DNA from: Dasypus novemcinctus
Lineage: Eukaryota > Chordata > Mammalia > Cingulata > Dasypodidae
Direction: 5' to 3'
Assembly (NCBI RefSeq): GCF_030445035.2
Contig: NC_080702.1
Span: forward strand, 14,826,029 to 14,890,028
Length of the DNA stretch: 64,000 nucleotides
The notes beneath the pieces are model-generated. The model did not search any database, was not told where the DNA came from, and saw only the letters and a list, made by a program, of their open reading frames with translations. Made by a program: the position numbers and the translations under genes. Positions within the stretch are counted from its first letter, which is position 1, and each line of letters begins with the position of its first letter. Positions 1 to 13,300 of this stretch are shown piece by piece.

Positions 1-540
1 GGATTGGTTTCCTGTACTTTTTCTAGTTTCTCCATGTGTTCATTTTGATTTTAAACTTTTCTTCTTTTTTAATGAGTTGTTTCAAGTCCTGCATGTCATC
101 TGGAGATTTGCTTTGTTCCTTTGCTTTAGTCATATCTTCCTTTTTCTTAGTATTGCTTGTAATGTTTTGCTGATGATTAGGAATCTGATTATGAGGCTGA
201 GTTTACTCTGATGTTCAGTTTCTCTCTTGCCAAGAGATTTACTGTTAAGTAGCTGTGTGCTCCCACTGTTCTTTTATTCTTGGTTCAAATTCTTCTAGAT
301 ATTTAGGACTACCCCTGTTTAACTGCTCAAACCAGGGCTAAGGACTCAGTAATGGGGTGAAAGTCAGTTGCCAAGGGCCTTGGCGGGCGGCTTGTAAAAG
401 CAGGTGATTGCCTCCTTTGTGTTTTTAGTGTTATTTTTTCCCTCATTTTCATGCACTTTTCTGGTCTTTCAGCAGATGGCGCTCTTTGGCAGACCTTTTA
501 GTTTAGACCCCAGATGCTAGGGTGAATGCGTTCATTGAAT
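1..540 (-). mobile_element. L1 fragment, 5' part, antisense
   Basis: This stretch matches the 5' portion of the L1 at 38.6-39.8 kb. Shared blocks include the 'ggttcaaattcttctagat' region, the 'actcagtaatggg' block near 350 and the 'ggcgctctttggcag' block near 480. It therefore runs 3' to 5' on the plus strand, is cut by the window edge, and carries no coding capacity. The exact right boundary near 540 is uncertain. Confidence 0.6.
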
Positions 541-1001
541 CCCCCAGGGCTGACGTTGCAGAAACAACGTTCTCAGGGTATATGTGAATGTGGTTAATAG
601 GGGAACCTCTAGTTCATATGTAAAATATTAGAATAAAAATTAAACGATAAAATGTAGGACTGTATGACACAGTGAATGAATCCTATTTGTAAATGATGGA
701 ATATAGTTAATATTATAATTATTAAAATGTTCTTTCAGGAATTATAACAAATATACTGCACTAATGCAAGATGTTAATAGTAGGATGAGAGAAGGAAACT
801 GTATTTTATATATTTTACATATGATAGTTCCATAAACCTACTTTTCTAACAAAAGTTATTAATAAAAATATCATGATAGAAAAGAATTCAATGTAACTGT
901 AATTACAATCAATATAAACAACCTAAACTTTGCAGTCAAAGATAATGATTATCAAATTGAATTAAACAAAATGCACAGTATTCTATTCACTAGAGACTTA
1001 C

Positions 1002-1320
1002 CTAAAGCAAAAGAAGGTTGAAGATAAAAGAGTGGAAAACCAGAACAGTCAAATACACATCATTAAAGCACTTGCCTCCCAACAGCCAGAGAGCAGCTCT
1101 CTCCTTAAAAAAGAGAGAAATAAAGAAAAATCCTAAGATAAGGTGATCCCTGACTCTTTTGGGGCAGAAGAATTCATGAAGTTTAGGGTGCCTCTTGTTG
1201 GGGAAACCAGAGTAGCAATGAGCTACTGAACTTTGTGTCTTAAACTCCACTGGGCTCTTTTGGGTCTCTTCAAATGCCTCCTTCACTTTCTGCACTGCAT
1301 TAGCAGCAACTGATTTCTAA
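1002..1320 (-). other. Possible exon, minus strand, unrecognised
   Basis: On the minus strand a pyrimidine-rich run ending in TTTTTTAG just above 1320 looks like a splice acceptor. A strong donor, TTTAG/GTAAGT, lies at about 1001. The interval between them is open in one frame for about 100 codons. Its first third (AVQKVKEAFEETQKSPVEF) has the charged, helical composition of real protein, while the rest is hydrophobic and less convincing. An in-frame stop (TAG) lies at the putative donor junction, which would suit a terminal or non-coding exon. I do not recognise the protein. It could also be chance or an old gene fragment. Confidence 0.22.
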
Positions 1321-2480
1321 AAAATATAAGTAAATGAAAACAAAACAAGGAAAATATTGCCATAGAGTATCCATCCCTAGATACACCCCCACACACACAT
1401 TCACAGGCATCTAGTTAGTTAAGAAATTTAATGCCTATTTTCTTTCTTTTGAGAAAAAAAGGAAATTAGTTTCCAAGACTATCAATTAATAGCATCCTTT
1501 TATTTTCTGTAAGGATGATTTTGCATTCCTTGAAGTTTGTACATTAATTTTACTAATTTAAATATGAGGTTTTGAGAAGGAACAAAGGACATTGAGTCTC
1601 ATAATGGAGTCTGTGTCTTAAACAAGTTTGGGGTTACATATTTATGCTTACAAAATTACCTATACACCTATAAAAGAAGATCCTTCACTTTATGAGGTAT
1701 GATAGTGTTTCAATTCATACTTTGAATTGCAAAAATTCTGTTTATAAACAACTTGCCAAGACCCCAGAAACTGCATAAAACAAGGCATCCCTGTATTCCT
1801 GTCTCGAGGCTGTCCAACTCTCAGCTTTAAGAATCCTTAATTAGACCGTTCCCTGCACTGAACTGGACCTACCAGCTGTCAGATTACAGAGCCCGCTCTA
1901 ACAGGAAGTTACACACCATGGACGACTGCTTTAGGGGCCAACGACCTCCTAGCACTTGAACAGCTCAATGGGCCCCAGCAGCGAGGCCAGGCAGAGCTCC
2001 ACTCCACTGAGACAGACGGAGTTTCTGTGTGTGCTGAACGCCACTGCTTCACGTCCCACAGGATGCTTACTTATTCCTAAACAGTTCTGCAGAAGTTTTA
2101 AGAAGAGAGCACCACTCATCTATGAGTAAAAATACCCTTAAAACAAAAGTCTCTGCTTGGCATAGTATTTATTTCTAAACCCCAGCCAGTGTCCTACTTA
2201 GTCAATCAAAATTCTACACAATAAAATTTCAGGGCAACCAAGGCATTTGGAAGTTCCCTTGGAGTTTACAACCATATTTGGCTGCATGTATTCACTATAT
2301 AGGAACTGAAGCTTAAAACATAGCATAATATGAAAAACATAGGTGCTTTTAAGGGGGACAATGTCTTGCTTAACTCACTGGTTCAGCAGAGGGAATTCAG
2401 TCTTCAAAGAATGTTTTGAAATTCTCAAATTTGAAATAATTTTTTCTGATTCACCTTTTATTTAATTAGAGAAAAGAGAG
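1321..2480. other. AT-rich DNA without recognised genes
   Basis: I see no convincing reading frame, RNA gene or recent repeat here. A short ACAC-rich stretch lies near 1388-1402. The sequence looks like old, mostly unique intergenic or intronic DNA. Confidence 0.5.
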
Positions 2481-2481
2481 G

Positions 2482-2705
2482 GAAGTAATGTTTATTGAAC
2501 AACCCCTATTTGCCAAGGACTGTTAGCCACTTAACATTCATTTCTACATTTAATAAATGTCCCCAACCTTATGAAGGAGGTATTAGTCTCATTTTCCAAA
2601 TGAAGAAACTGAGGCTCAGAAGGTTTAAGTGATTTCTCTGCGGTCACAGGGCTTATTATAGTCCTGGGATTAAAACCCTGTCCTCCGATTACTACCAGTC
2701 ACTAA
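2482..2705 (+). repeat. MIR SINE
   Basis: The core reads like the mammalian-wide interspersed repeat in sense orientation. It runs from 'tttattgaaca' and 'gccaaggactgt' through 'gaagaaactgaggctcag' at about 2602-2620, then 'ggtttaagtgatttctctg' and a 'ggtcacagggctt' block. MIR is ancient (pre-placental radiation), and the divergence here fits that. It indicates old flanking DNA beside the younger L1 end. Confidence 0.8.
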
Positions 2706-3367
2706 CTGGTGATGCAACTAGAAAGAGACCTTGAATAAAAGGGTCAACTCAGACCAGCAGAATATCTCAGCCTACATAGTGGATCAAGTGTTAAAAACTG
2801 CTTTTTGACCTTGAGTAAAATGGGGAAATGGCAAAGACAAATGAGTTTATATGGCTAAGAGTCTTCCAAAAAGAGTTGGCAGGTCATCAGAGGGGTCACG
2901 CTTACGCACGCCTCAGCAGGAGCCCAGAGAGAACCAAAGTAGATACAACCCTGGGTGCTGGTTCTCCTGAAGGCTATGGAGGTCCACAGGGTATATTGTC
3001 ATGGCAGATGGACTTGGAGTTCTGTGCCATGTTGGAGGGCCCTACTTTGGAATTTGTGCTTCTGAGTGGGATGGAGCTGAACTCAGATGTGACCTTCCTA
3101 CACCACCTCTTGTCACTTTTACTGAACCTGTGGTTGGTGCTAGGGATGGTGCATACTCAGGGGACTTGAATCTCTGGACTGCCCATGTGCCAGCTGGGCC
3201 CTGAGCCTCAGCAGAGTGGCAACTCCTACTCTCTGGTTCATTGGACTTACCCAGGTCAGCTAACAGGGTGGTGAAGATGGTCAAACACCACACCAGGGAA
3301 TCAAGAGTGCCAACAACCGCAGGCAGAGGAATTGCCTCCATCATCCATGTGGAATCTAAGCCCCCTC
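2690..3367 (+). mobile_element. L1 3'-end segment (left half, split by PSMA3 retrocopy)
   Basis: This sequence is homologous, in sense orientation, to the insertion at 13301-14437 and, inverted, to 54.2-54.9 kb and 62.0-62.6 kb. Shared blocks include 'aaaatggggaaatggcaaag', 'agtagatacaaccctgggt' and 'cattggacttaccc'. It is the long L1 3' untranslated part. It stops at a 12-bp TSD (3356-3367) and resumes at 4724. Reading frames in it are incidental. Confidence 0.7.
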
Positions 3368-4723
<1,356 letters not shown>

Positions 4724-5400
4724 CTAAGCCCCCTCCTGATCTAGAGGTGGAGGGGACATCACCATCCCAGGGACCGCAGAATGGAGGAATAAAATATGGA
4801 CTAGAGTGGACTTACTGATATTCTACTATAAAACTATTGTGACTACTAATAGAAGACATTTTAGCATTGAGGTGGAGAAAGTAGCCACAGTAGTTGCTGA
4901 GGGCAGGGAGGTGTAGAAGAGCTGTGATGTGGGGGCATTTTTGGGATTTTGAGTTGCCTTAATGATATTGCAGGGTCAGATGCTGGACCTTATATATCCT
5001 GCCATAACCCACTGAATGTACTGGGGGAGAGTGTGAACTACAGGGTAAACTATCATCTGTGTAGTGCAGCAGTGCCTCCAAAATGTGTTCACTGAGTGAG
5101 ATGAGGGTGCTGCAATGATCAGGGAGGTTGTTGGTGTGGAAGGAGTGGGGTGGGGGGGTATACAGGAACCTCATATTTTTTAATGTAACTTTTTTTGTGT
5201 GATGTATATATCTTCAAAAAATACATTTTACAAAAATGACAGGGTGGGGGTGGGGAGCAGGGTATATGGGAACCTCTTATGCTTTTTAAGTTTTTCATTT
5301 GTGTTTTTTAATGTATCACTCTTTGTGATGTATTAACTTTAATTTAAAAAGTGTAAAAAATAAAATAAAGTATATCTTCACTAAAATAAAAACAAAAAAA
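4724..5400 (+). mobile_element. L1 3'-end segment (right half) with A-rich tail
   Basis: This continues the element broken at 3367. It contains the typical L1 3' terminal blocks 'gggggagagtgtgaacta' near 5023 and 'gaacctcatattttttaatg' near 5166. A second copy of the terminal motif follows at about 5268-5335 ('gggaacctcttatgc'). It ends in an A-rich tail near 5341-5400. The doubled terminal motif suggests either a subfamily with a repeated tail or readthrough into a second 3' end. Confidence 0.65.
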
Positions 5401-5481
5401 ACTTTCCTCCCTGAGTCAAAGCTCTGCCATGGCACTACAGAACTTTCATAGAGAATAATGGTGTCATTTAAAGACATAATA

Positions 5482-5850
5482 GGGAAACGGACTTGTCGCA
5501 GTGGTTAGGGCGTCCGTCTACCACATGGGAGGTCCGCGATTCAAACCCCGGGCCTCCTTGACCTGTGTGGAGCTGGCCCATGTGCAGTGCTGATGCGCGC
5601 AAGGAGTGCCGTGCCACGCAGGGGTGTCCCCCGCGTAGGGGAGTCCCATGCGCAAGGAGTGTACCCGTAAGGAGAACCACCCAGTGCGAAAGAAAGTGCA
5701 GCCTGCCCAGGAATGGCGCCGCCCACACTTCTCGTGCTGCTGAGGACAACAGAAGTGGACAAAGAAACAAGACGCAGCAAATAGACACAGAGAACAGACA
5801 ACTGGGGGAGGGGGGAGGAATTAAAAATAAATAAATAAATCTTTAAAAAA
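5482..5850 (+). mobile_element. DAS SINE (tRNA-derived), full length
   Basis: The head carries Pol III-like boxes (GTGGTTAGGGCGTCC, then ATTCAAACCCCGGG). The body has the repeated CGCGCAAGGAGTG motif, and the tail is A-rich. A 12-bp TSD, AAAGACATAATA, flanks it at 5470-5481 and 5851-5862. The consensus-like body suggests a fairly young insertion. Confidence 0.9.
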
Positions 5851-5862
5851 AAAGACATAATA

Positions 5863-7090
5863 ATAAATACACACACACACGGTAGAGCAGCTAAAGGTGA
5901 CAAGAAACTACTGTTATGAAAAAAAAATCCATGTCACATTTTTTCATGCTTCAAAGTGGCCCCATGACATACATCATCAATAATGGAACCAAGTTAAAGT
6001 TTCCAACTTGTCTATGAAGTAGTTCCAAAGATATTTCACTGCCCAAAGCCCAACAGAGTCGATGCTTTTATTTTTCTTTAAACAAGAATCTTTTGGTGAT
6101 TTGTAAAAGAAAACCTAAATTGTGTTCCATCCACTTTCCCAAACTCCTATCCCCATGTCCCCCATGATTGGACAAAAATGCTAATAATGCATTTCCTTCC
6201 CTAAATCCTTGTACAGCACATCTCTCCCTGTGAAGACCCCGCCGAGGGCCACACCTGAACTGCGGTCTTTTCTCCCAGTGTCTGATGACGTCACACACAC
6301 TGAGTTCTGTGGGAAAGTGGGGTGAACCGCCAGAGACAACCCCTGGACCACACCCAGGGACTCACCCCTCTTCGGGATACCTTATGCCCTGGGCTTGGGG
6401 AGTGAGACCTCTACAAGATTCTGAAATCGGGCATATGATAAGGCTAGAATTGCTGAAAAACATTCTTTTCACAGCAGTGGTTCAAACATGAAATTGGCAA
6501 GGGGAGGTTTTCTGCAGGAAATCATGCAGCATTACCCACCGTTCCACCCACAGATGTAGGACTGTGTTCTGGCATTTCCCAGGACTCCCAAGCAGGGCAT
6601 AGCTATGACATAGAACTTTCCATTCCCCTGATTTATAACTCACTATAATTAGTGAATGCCAAAGGAAACAATAATGATAAAATGGAATAAATCACATCTA
6701 TTTGGTGATAAAAGGAAGATAATACATGAAGAGGTTTTGAGTAAAATCAGACACAGGAGAAATAGTCACAAATATAACCTGCTTTCTTTTTAAACTGGGT
6801 AACCCTACATTTCCAAATAAAGAAATGCACAATATTAAGCATAGCATAATTATGGATACAAATAGCAGTACAGGAATGTCACCCTGAACTGATGATTTTT
6901 AAAATTATTATATAAAATGACATGACAGTCAATTAAGTGAGCAAGTGAAGATCCTGCCAGAGCTGCTTAAAGAAATGCTTCATAATTGAATTAATATGAT
7001 CAGAAAGTGTATTTAAAAAGTTATTTACCAAATACCTGAAACCAGATTTCCCTCTGCTAGGAATTCGGCCAGTTATAGCACCTCCCACCC
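5863..7090. other. Low-repeat DNA, nothing recognised
   Basis: A short ACAC run lies at about 5871-5880. A TGACGTCA palindrome, like a CRE site, lies near 6286-6293 but without a supporting promoter context. I see no reading frame with protein-like composition and no recent repeat. Confidence 0.45.
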
Positions 7091-7094
7091 AGGA

Positions 7095-7200
7095 TTCCCT
7101 GGGAGGATGAAATGACTTAAAACATATTAATCATGTAGAATAGGATGTGGCACATACTAGGCATTTATGGTCATGTATGTATAAACTCAAATAAACACTT
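7095..7200 (-). repeat. Possible MIR fragment, antisense
   Basis: The block 'gaggatgaaatgacttaaaa' followed by 'gatgtggcacatactaggca' resembles the inverted MIR core (reduced-frequency words such as 'tggcacatagtaggc'). It is short and diverged, so the call is weak. Confidence 0.35.
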
Positions 7201-7990
7201 TAGTAAAACCAATGTTAGGTATAGACTACCATTGCGCGTGAGCATAAAAACCTTACAGATGGAAAATCTTTGGGTTCATCCCACCTTAAATCATGCAACA
7301 AATAATCTACCAGTGCTAAAACTATTCTATTTCTCCCAGTACTATGTATTTGCTAAATGACAATTATTCGATTTGTTTTCTTTTAGTCCAGTTACATAAT
7401 TCCCAATTATAAGCAAACTTTTCTGATCTAATCTTTCATTAATCATTCATGAAAGATTTAAATACACGTGGAAAAGGTTGAGTATTGGAGGAGGTAGAGC
7501 TCATTTTCTGCAGATATAAAGATCCCATATCAGATGCAGAAAAACAGCTCTTCAAAATTTAAGTTTACAAAAGAATGCTCTGGTGACAGAAGAAACTGTG
7601 TTCCTTAAACATTTAGATATTATTTTCAGTTAAAGATTAAAAAACCACGAAATTTTAGTCATATAAAAAATAGATGAATTAGTAAATTTAACTCAACTCC
7701 TAATGCAGTGAAAGGTCCCCTAACAAGTCGGCTATTTCGAGACACCAATGTGCATTTCAAAATCAGTATGCAAGCTGCAGCAATACTTCTGTCCAAAAAA
7801 TCTATCAAAAATAGCCCCAACACTGAATCTCTAGTAGATTAGATATGGAACGGAAAATCTGCATTCTCTACCCACAGGGAGATGGGTAAAATGTCAGGAC
7901 AGGGAAGCGGATAATCAGATTCCTTTTTAAATCGTTTTTCTTTGAAAACACAGATTTTTAAAATTCCATTTTGGAGCCGTGCGCTGAGAT
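7201..7990. other. AT-rich DNA, nothing recognised
   Basis: No gene or young repeat is visible. The tract leads into the CpG island on its right. Confidence 0.45.
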
Positions 7991-7999
7991 CATCTCAGG

Positions 8000-8768
8000 T
8001 GTAGAATAATCTGATTAAACACACGCCCGTGAAACACTGAGATTTGGGGGAGCTCAGGTTTGCAGAGCAGAGCAAGCGCATCGGCACAGGAGAAACCAGG
8101 CTGCGCTGCTGCTCAGAGCTGACCCGCCCCGCCCCTGAGGTCCCCGCCCAGCAGAGGCCGCGCTGAGCACCACGACGAGCGCCTCCCCCGGCAGAGGCCG
8201 CGCTGAGCACCACGACGAGCGCCTCCCCCGGCCCGGATCCTCACCTCGCCCGGCGGCAGAAGGACCCACACGGCTGCGGGGACCGCCCACCTCCCGCCCA
8301 CCCCCGCGCCCTGGGGCTGCCTCCCCGGGGAAGTGCCCCCAGCCGCGCCCTAATCTGCCTTGTAGGCCCCCAACTTTCCCTGGTTGGTTAAAGGAGAATA
8401 AAGGACAGACGCCCTCCTTGGGAGCCGGAGCCGGGATCCGGGAGGCGGCTTGGGAAAGGGCTGGGTCTGCGTCTCCCCGGGTCGCTGTGGGTGGGGGGAA
8501 AAGGGGGTGACCTCTGCGAGTCTCCTCCGACCGCAGGACCTGCCCCGCGCCCCCACCACGGGCCTAAAGGAAGGCTGGCTGGAGGGAGAGGCGGGGCCGG
8601 AAACCCGCTGGGAGCCGAGAGAGGCAGCTGCGCGCCAGCCGGGCCTGGGGGCTCAGAGCCGCGGAGGAGCCACCTGTGCGCCTGGCCAGGAGGGGGTGTA
8701 AGCAAAGGGGCCCTCGGACAGCGACCACCAAGGCCACCTGGCCTGGCCCGGGAGGGAGTCGTGGCTGC
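8000..8768. promoter_or_regulatory. CpG island
   Basis: GC and CpG content rise sharply here against an AT-rich background. GC-box-like motifs (CCCGCCCCGCCCC) occur near 8123-8135. A perfect 40-bp tandem duplication lies at 8151-8190 and 8191-8230. The reading frames inside look like composition artefacts. It may be a promoter of an unseen gene, since I find no clear splice donor or coding exon. It ends abruptly at L1 sequence near 8770. Confidence 0.6.
8151..8230. repeat. 40-bp perfect tandem duplication
   Basis: Two exact copies of a 40-base unit beginning GCAGAGGCCGCGCTGAGC and ending CTCCCCCG lie head to tail. Perfect identity in CpG-rich DNA points to a recent duplication. Confidence 0.95.
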
Positions 8769-11700
8769 CCGCGGGAGTCATGTCCCAAGCTGGGGGAAGG
8801 TAATGCATTTACATGCTGAGTTTGGCTTAGAGAGTGGCCACATTTGAGCAACATGGAGGCGGTCAGGAGGTAATTCTTAGGCACCTGCAGCTCTAGGCCT
8901 AGTTCCATCAGGCACACAGGGTCATAAGCATGGTCATCAGTATCAAGGGCTCATCATTGGACCATCCTTCTTCATTGTTCTTTGCTCTTGCACTTGGAGG
9001 ATTGTTGCTGTTGCATTGGGGAAGGTGATAGAGCTCCCCTGGGGGAACTCAGCACTGCCTCAGTTGTCATTTGTAACTGTAACTGCTATGAAAATACCCA
9101 AGATATATCTGAATATTTTTATGTACCCTATATACATGCCCTGGAGGACATCCTCCCAACCATGTGCCGGCCATCATAACAGCCCACACCAGTGTTCCTC
9201 CCCTGCCATAGTTGAACCTCTCTGTGGTCCAAAACTTCTTCAAAAATGAAGCCTAATATATTGCCAAATTCAACTATTAGGAAAACGAAAAATAGTGATG
9301 GGTTTAAAGATTAGAAATAGAAAACATACTAATTTAGGAAAACTAAAATAAAGTAAGAATAAATTGGTGTATTTAAAAAATGAAAAATATTATAAAGCTT
9401 TGTTTTTGGCATTTGGCCTTTCATCACTGCAATAGTGTTGCCCTATATGGACAGTGGCAAGACAATTTTTTTCCTTCTTCCTCAGTGTCTACATCCTTTT
9501 TCCTTCTGATTTTTCATTTTGTCTTCTCACAGAAATTTTAGATCACTGTAATTCAGATATGCAATATAGGGGACACCCATATATCCAGCATCAAACCCTT
9601 TCCCCCTTCCCCAGCAATGATCTTTTTACATGTTCATGTTACATTTGCTGCAGCTGATGTACAGATATTGAGGGATAGCTTTCAAACATGGTTCCGTTTT
9701 GGTTCACATTATGGTTTGTATTTTAGACTGTATAATTTTCTAAATTTTTAGTTACATTATGTTTTACATTATGGTTTACATTTTAACCTATAAACTTTAT
9801 ACATTTTTCATGTAATTTAACATGTCCTATATTCATCGTTGCATGACCCTGTGGAACACTTCCATTACCCCCCAGTTACCCTGATTCCATCTATTCTATA
9901 CTTCTCTCCCCCTCACCTCAGGGCCCACTGTGACAATCAATGTTCAAAATTGAAGGACCATATTCACAGAAATGTGCAACAGTACTGAGGGCTTGACATA
10001 CTCAACTGCCCTAATCCATTGGGAGCCACCAATTCTCTCGAGAGTCACAGTCCCTCTGTTTGAGAACATTTGGCCTCCCCAGGTTGTGGGTACACCTTCA
10101 CACTCATTGTATGGGTCTCCACCCAATGATATAATACAATATGACAAAAGGGGCCCTCACACACTCCTGCCTGACCCTATGCCAGATGCACCCCCCTTAT
10201 GCACCTTAAACAGGCAATCCTTCCTTATATTTTCTAAAGAATTTTCTCAACATTATAGTTTCAATTACATACCTGACAATCTGCCATGTTCAGCTGTTCC
10301 CCCCAACCCTCCGCCCAATTCCTTTAGCCATCTGATCCATCTTCCCAACCCTAGTCCTGCTCAAGCCTGCAAAGCCCCAGCCAAAGATATCCCTATGCCC
10401 CCATCTTATCCCTTCCCTGTACAAATAATTACCACCAGCTTATAGATTTCACCCATGTAGGCGTCAGCTCACAACTTTCCTCTCCCCCAGCTTCCTTTAA
10501 GCCCATCATCCAGTCTTTAGCTCTCTGAGACAGCTTGGTTTGCTTGTTTCATATCATCGAGGTCATGTAGTATTTGTTCCTCAATGCCTGGCTTGCTTCA
10601 CTCAACATAAGGTCCTCAAGATTCATCCATGTTATCACATGTGTTTGTATTGAATTCATTCTTAGAGCTGAGTAGTATTCCATCGTATGTCTATACCACA
10701 TTTTATTTATCCATTCACCAGTTGATGGGCATTTGGGTGGATTCCAACTTTTGGCAATTGCGAATAACACAGCTATGAACATTGGTGTGCATTTATCAGT
10801 TTGTGTCTTTGTTTCTAGTGCTTCTGGAATAATCCCAGCAGTGGGATTTCTGGGTCATATGGCAAATCTATAGTTAGTTTTTTGAGACACTGCTAAACTC
10901 TCCTTCAGAATGGCTGGATCCTCCTGCATTCCCACCAGCACTGGATGAATGTTCCCATTTCTCCACATTCTCTCCAACGCTAGTAGTGTTCTGTTTTTTG
11001 CTGCTTGTGTATTGGGTATGAAATTCATGAAGCCATTTCCTTTTACAAGGTCCTGTAGATGCTTCCCTACATTGTTTTCCAAGGTCTTTATGGTCTTGGT
11101 TTTTATATTTAAGTCTGTGATCCATCTTGCATTGATTTTTGTGTACAGTGTGAGATCTTAATCCTCTTTCATTCTTTTGCACATGGATATCCAGTTGTCC
11201 AAGCACCATTTGTTGCCGAGGCCATTCTTTCCCAGTCTAGTGTGTTTGATGGCCTTGTCAAATACCATATGACTGTATATGTGAGGATGTATATCAGAAC
11301 TCTCAATTTGGTTCCATTTTTCAGTGTGTCTATCCTTGTGCCAATACTATGCCATTTATAGTACTGTTGCTTTGTAGTGTGTTTTGAAGTCAGGTAGTGT
11401 TATTCCTCCAATTTCATTTTTCTTTTTCAATATGTCTTTGGCTATTCGGGGCCTCTTTCCTTCCCAGTTAAATTTCATAGTTAGTTTTTCTGGTTCATTA
11501 AAAAATGCTGTGTTGGTTTTTATTGGGATTGCATTGAATGTGTAGATGAGTTTTGGTAGGATAGACGTCTTAATAATATTTAGTCTTTGTATCCATGAAC
11601 AGGGAATATTGTTCCATGTATTTCAGTCTTCTTTGATTTCCTTAAACAGTGTTGTGTAGTTTTTTGTGTATAAGTCTTTCACATCTTTAGTTAAATTTAT

Positions 11701-12971
11701 TCCTAGGTATTTGATTTTTTAAATTTACTATTGTAAATCATATTTGTTTCTTGATTTCCCCCACATATTGGTCATTATTTTTGTACAGAAATGCTATTGA
11801 TTTTTGCACATTAATCTTGTAACCTGCGACTTTACTGAGGTAATTTATAAGTTCTAGAAGCTTTCTTGTAGCCTTCTCAGGGTTTTCTATGTATAGGATC
11901 ATGTTGTCTGCAAATAGTGAAATTTTGACTTCTTCCTTTCCAATTTGGATGCCTTTTAATGTCTGCTTCTTGCCTCAGTGCTCTAGCAAGTACTTCTATC
12001 ACAATGGCAAATAGAAGGGGTGATAGTGGACATCCTTGTCTTGTTCATGATCTTAGAGGGAAAGATTTTAGGATTTCACCATTGTAAATGATGTTAGCTG
12101 TGTGTTTTTCATATATAACCTTTATCATGTTCAGAAAGTTTCCTTCTATTCCTTTCTTTTGCAGTGTTTTTTTAATCAAGAAAGGGTTCTGTATTTTGTC
12201 AAATGCTTTTGCTGCATCTATAGATATGATCACGTGATTTTTTTCCTTCAATCTGTTTATGTGGTGTATTACATTAATTGATTTTCTTATGTTGAACCAT
12301 CCTTCCATACCACTTGGCCATGGTGTATAATTTGTTTAATGTGTTGTTGAATATGATTAGCAAGTATTTTGTTGAGGATTTTTGCATAGGTTCATTAGAG
12401 AGATTGGTCTGTAATTTTCCTATCTTTGGCTTTGGTATTAGGGTAATGTTGGCATCATAGAATGAGTTAGTCAATTTTCCTGCTCTTTTGATATTTTGGA
12501 AGAGTTTAAGCAAAATTGGTGTTAGTTCTTTCTGGAATGTTTTGTAGAATTCACCGGTGAAGCCATCTGGCCCAGGGTTCTTCTTAGTTGGGAGGGTATT
12601 AATGACTGATTCTATCTCTTTATTTTGATTCATTTGTTGAGATCATCGATTTCTTCTTTCATCATTGTAGGTGGCTAATGTGTTTCTAGGAATTTGTCCA
12701 TTTTCTCTAAATTGTCCTCCTTGTTGGAATATAGTTTTTCAAAGTATCCTCTTATGATAGTCTTTATTTCTGTGGGGTCAGTGGTGATATCTCCTTTCTC
12801 ATTTCTTATTTTGTGTATTTGAATCTTCTCTCTTTTTTTCTTTGTTAGTCTAGCTAAGGGTTTGTCAATTTTATTGATCTTCTCAAAGAACCAGCTCTTG
12901 GTTTTGTTTATCTTCTCAAGTGCTTTCTTACTTTCTATTTTATTTAGTTCTGCTCTTATCTTTCTTCTTTC

Positions 12972-12972
<1 letters not shown>

Positions 12973-13034
<62 letters not shown>
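12973..13034. repeat. (CTTT)n microsatellite
   Basis: About 15 tandem CTTT units sit inside the L1 ORF2 remnant. The tract is likely length-variable between individuals. Confidence 0.95.
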
Positions 13035-13300
13035 CTCTTCTTTCTTTCAATATTTCTTCCTTTGGAGTTGCTTTGTTGTTTTTTTACTAATTCCTCCAAG
13101 TGTGCAGTTAGTTTTCAATTTTAGCTCTTCTTTTTTGATGTATGAATTTATGGCTATAAATTTCCCTCTCAGTACTGCTTTTGCTGCATCCCATAAGTTT
13201 TGGTATGTTGTTTTATCATTTTTATTAGTTTTAAGGTAGTTATTAATTTCTTTTGAGATTTCCTCCTTGACCTACTGTTTTTCTAAGAGTGTGCTGTTTA

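Noticed and set aside
6286-6293. TGACGTCA as a CRE-driven promoter
   Set aside because: A single palindrome without CpG island, TATA box or downstream exon.
12862-13239. Ser/Phe/Leu-repeat frame
   Set aside because: Translation of the CTTT microsatellite inside L1.
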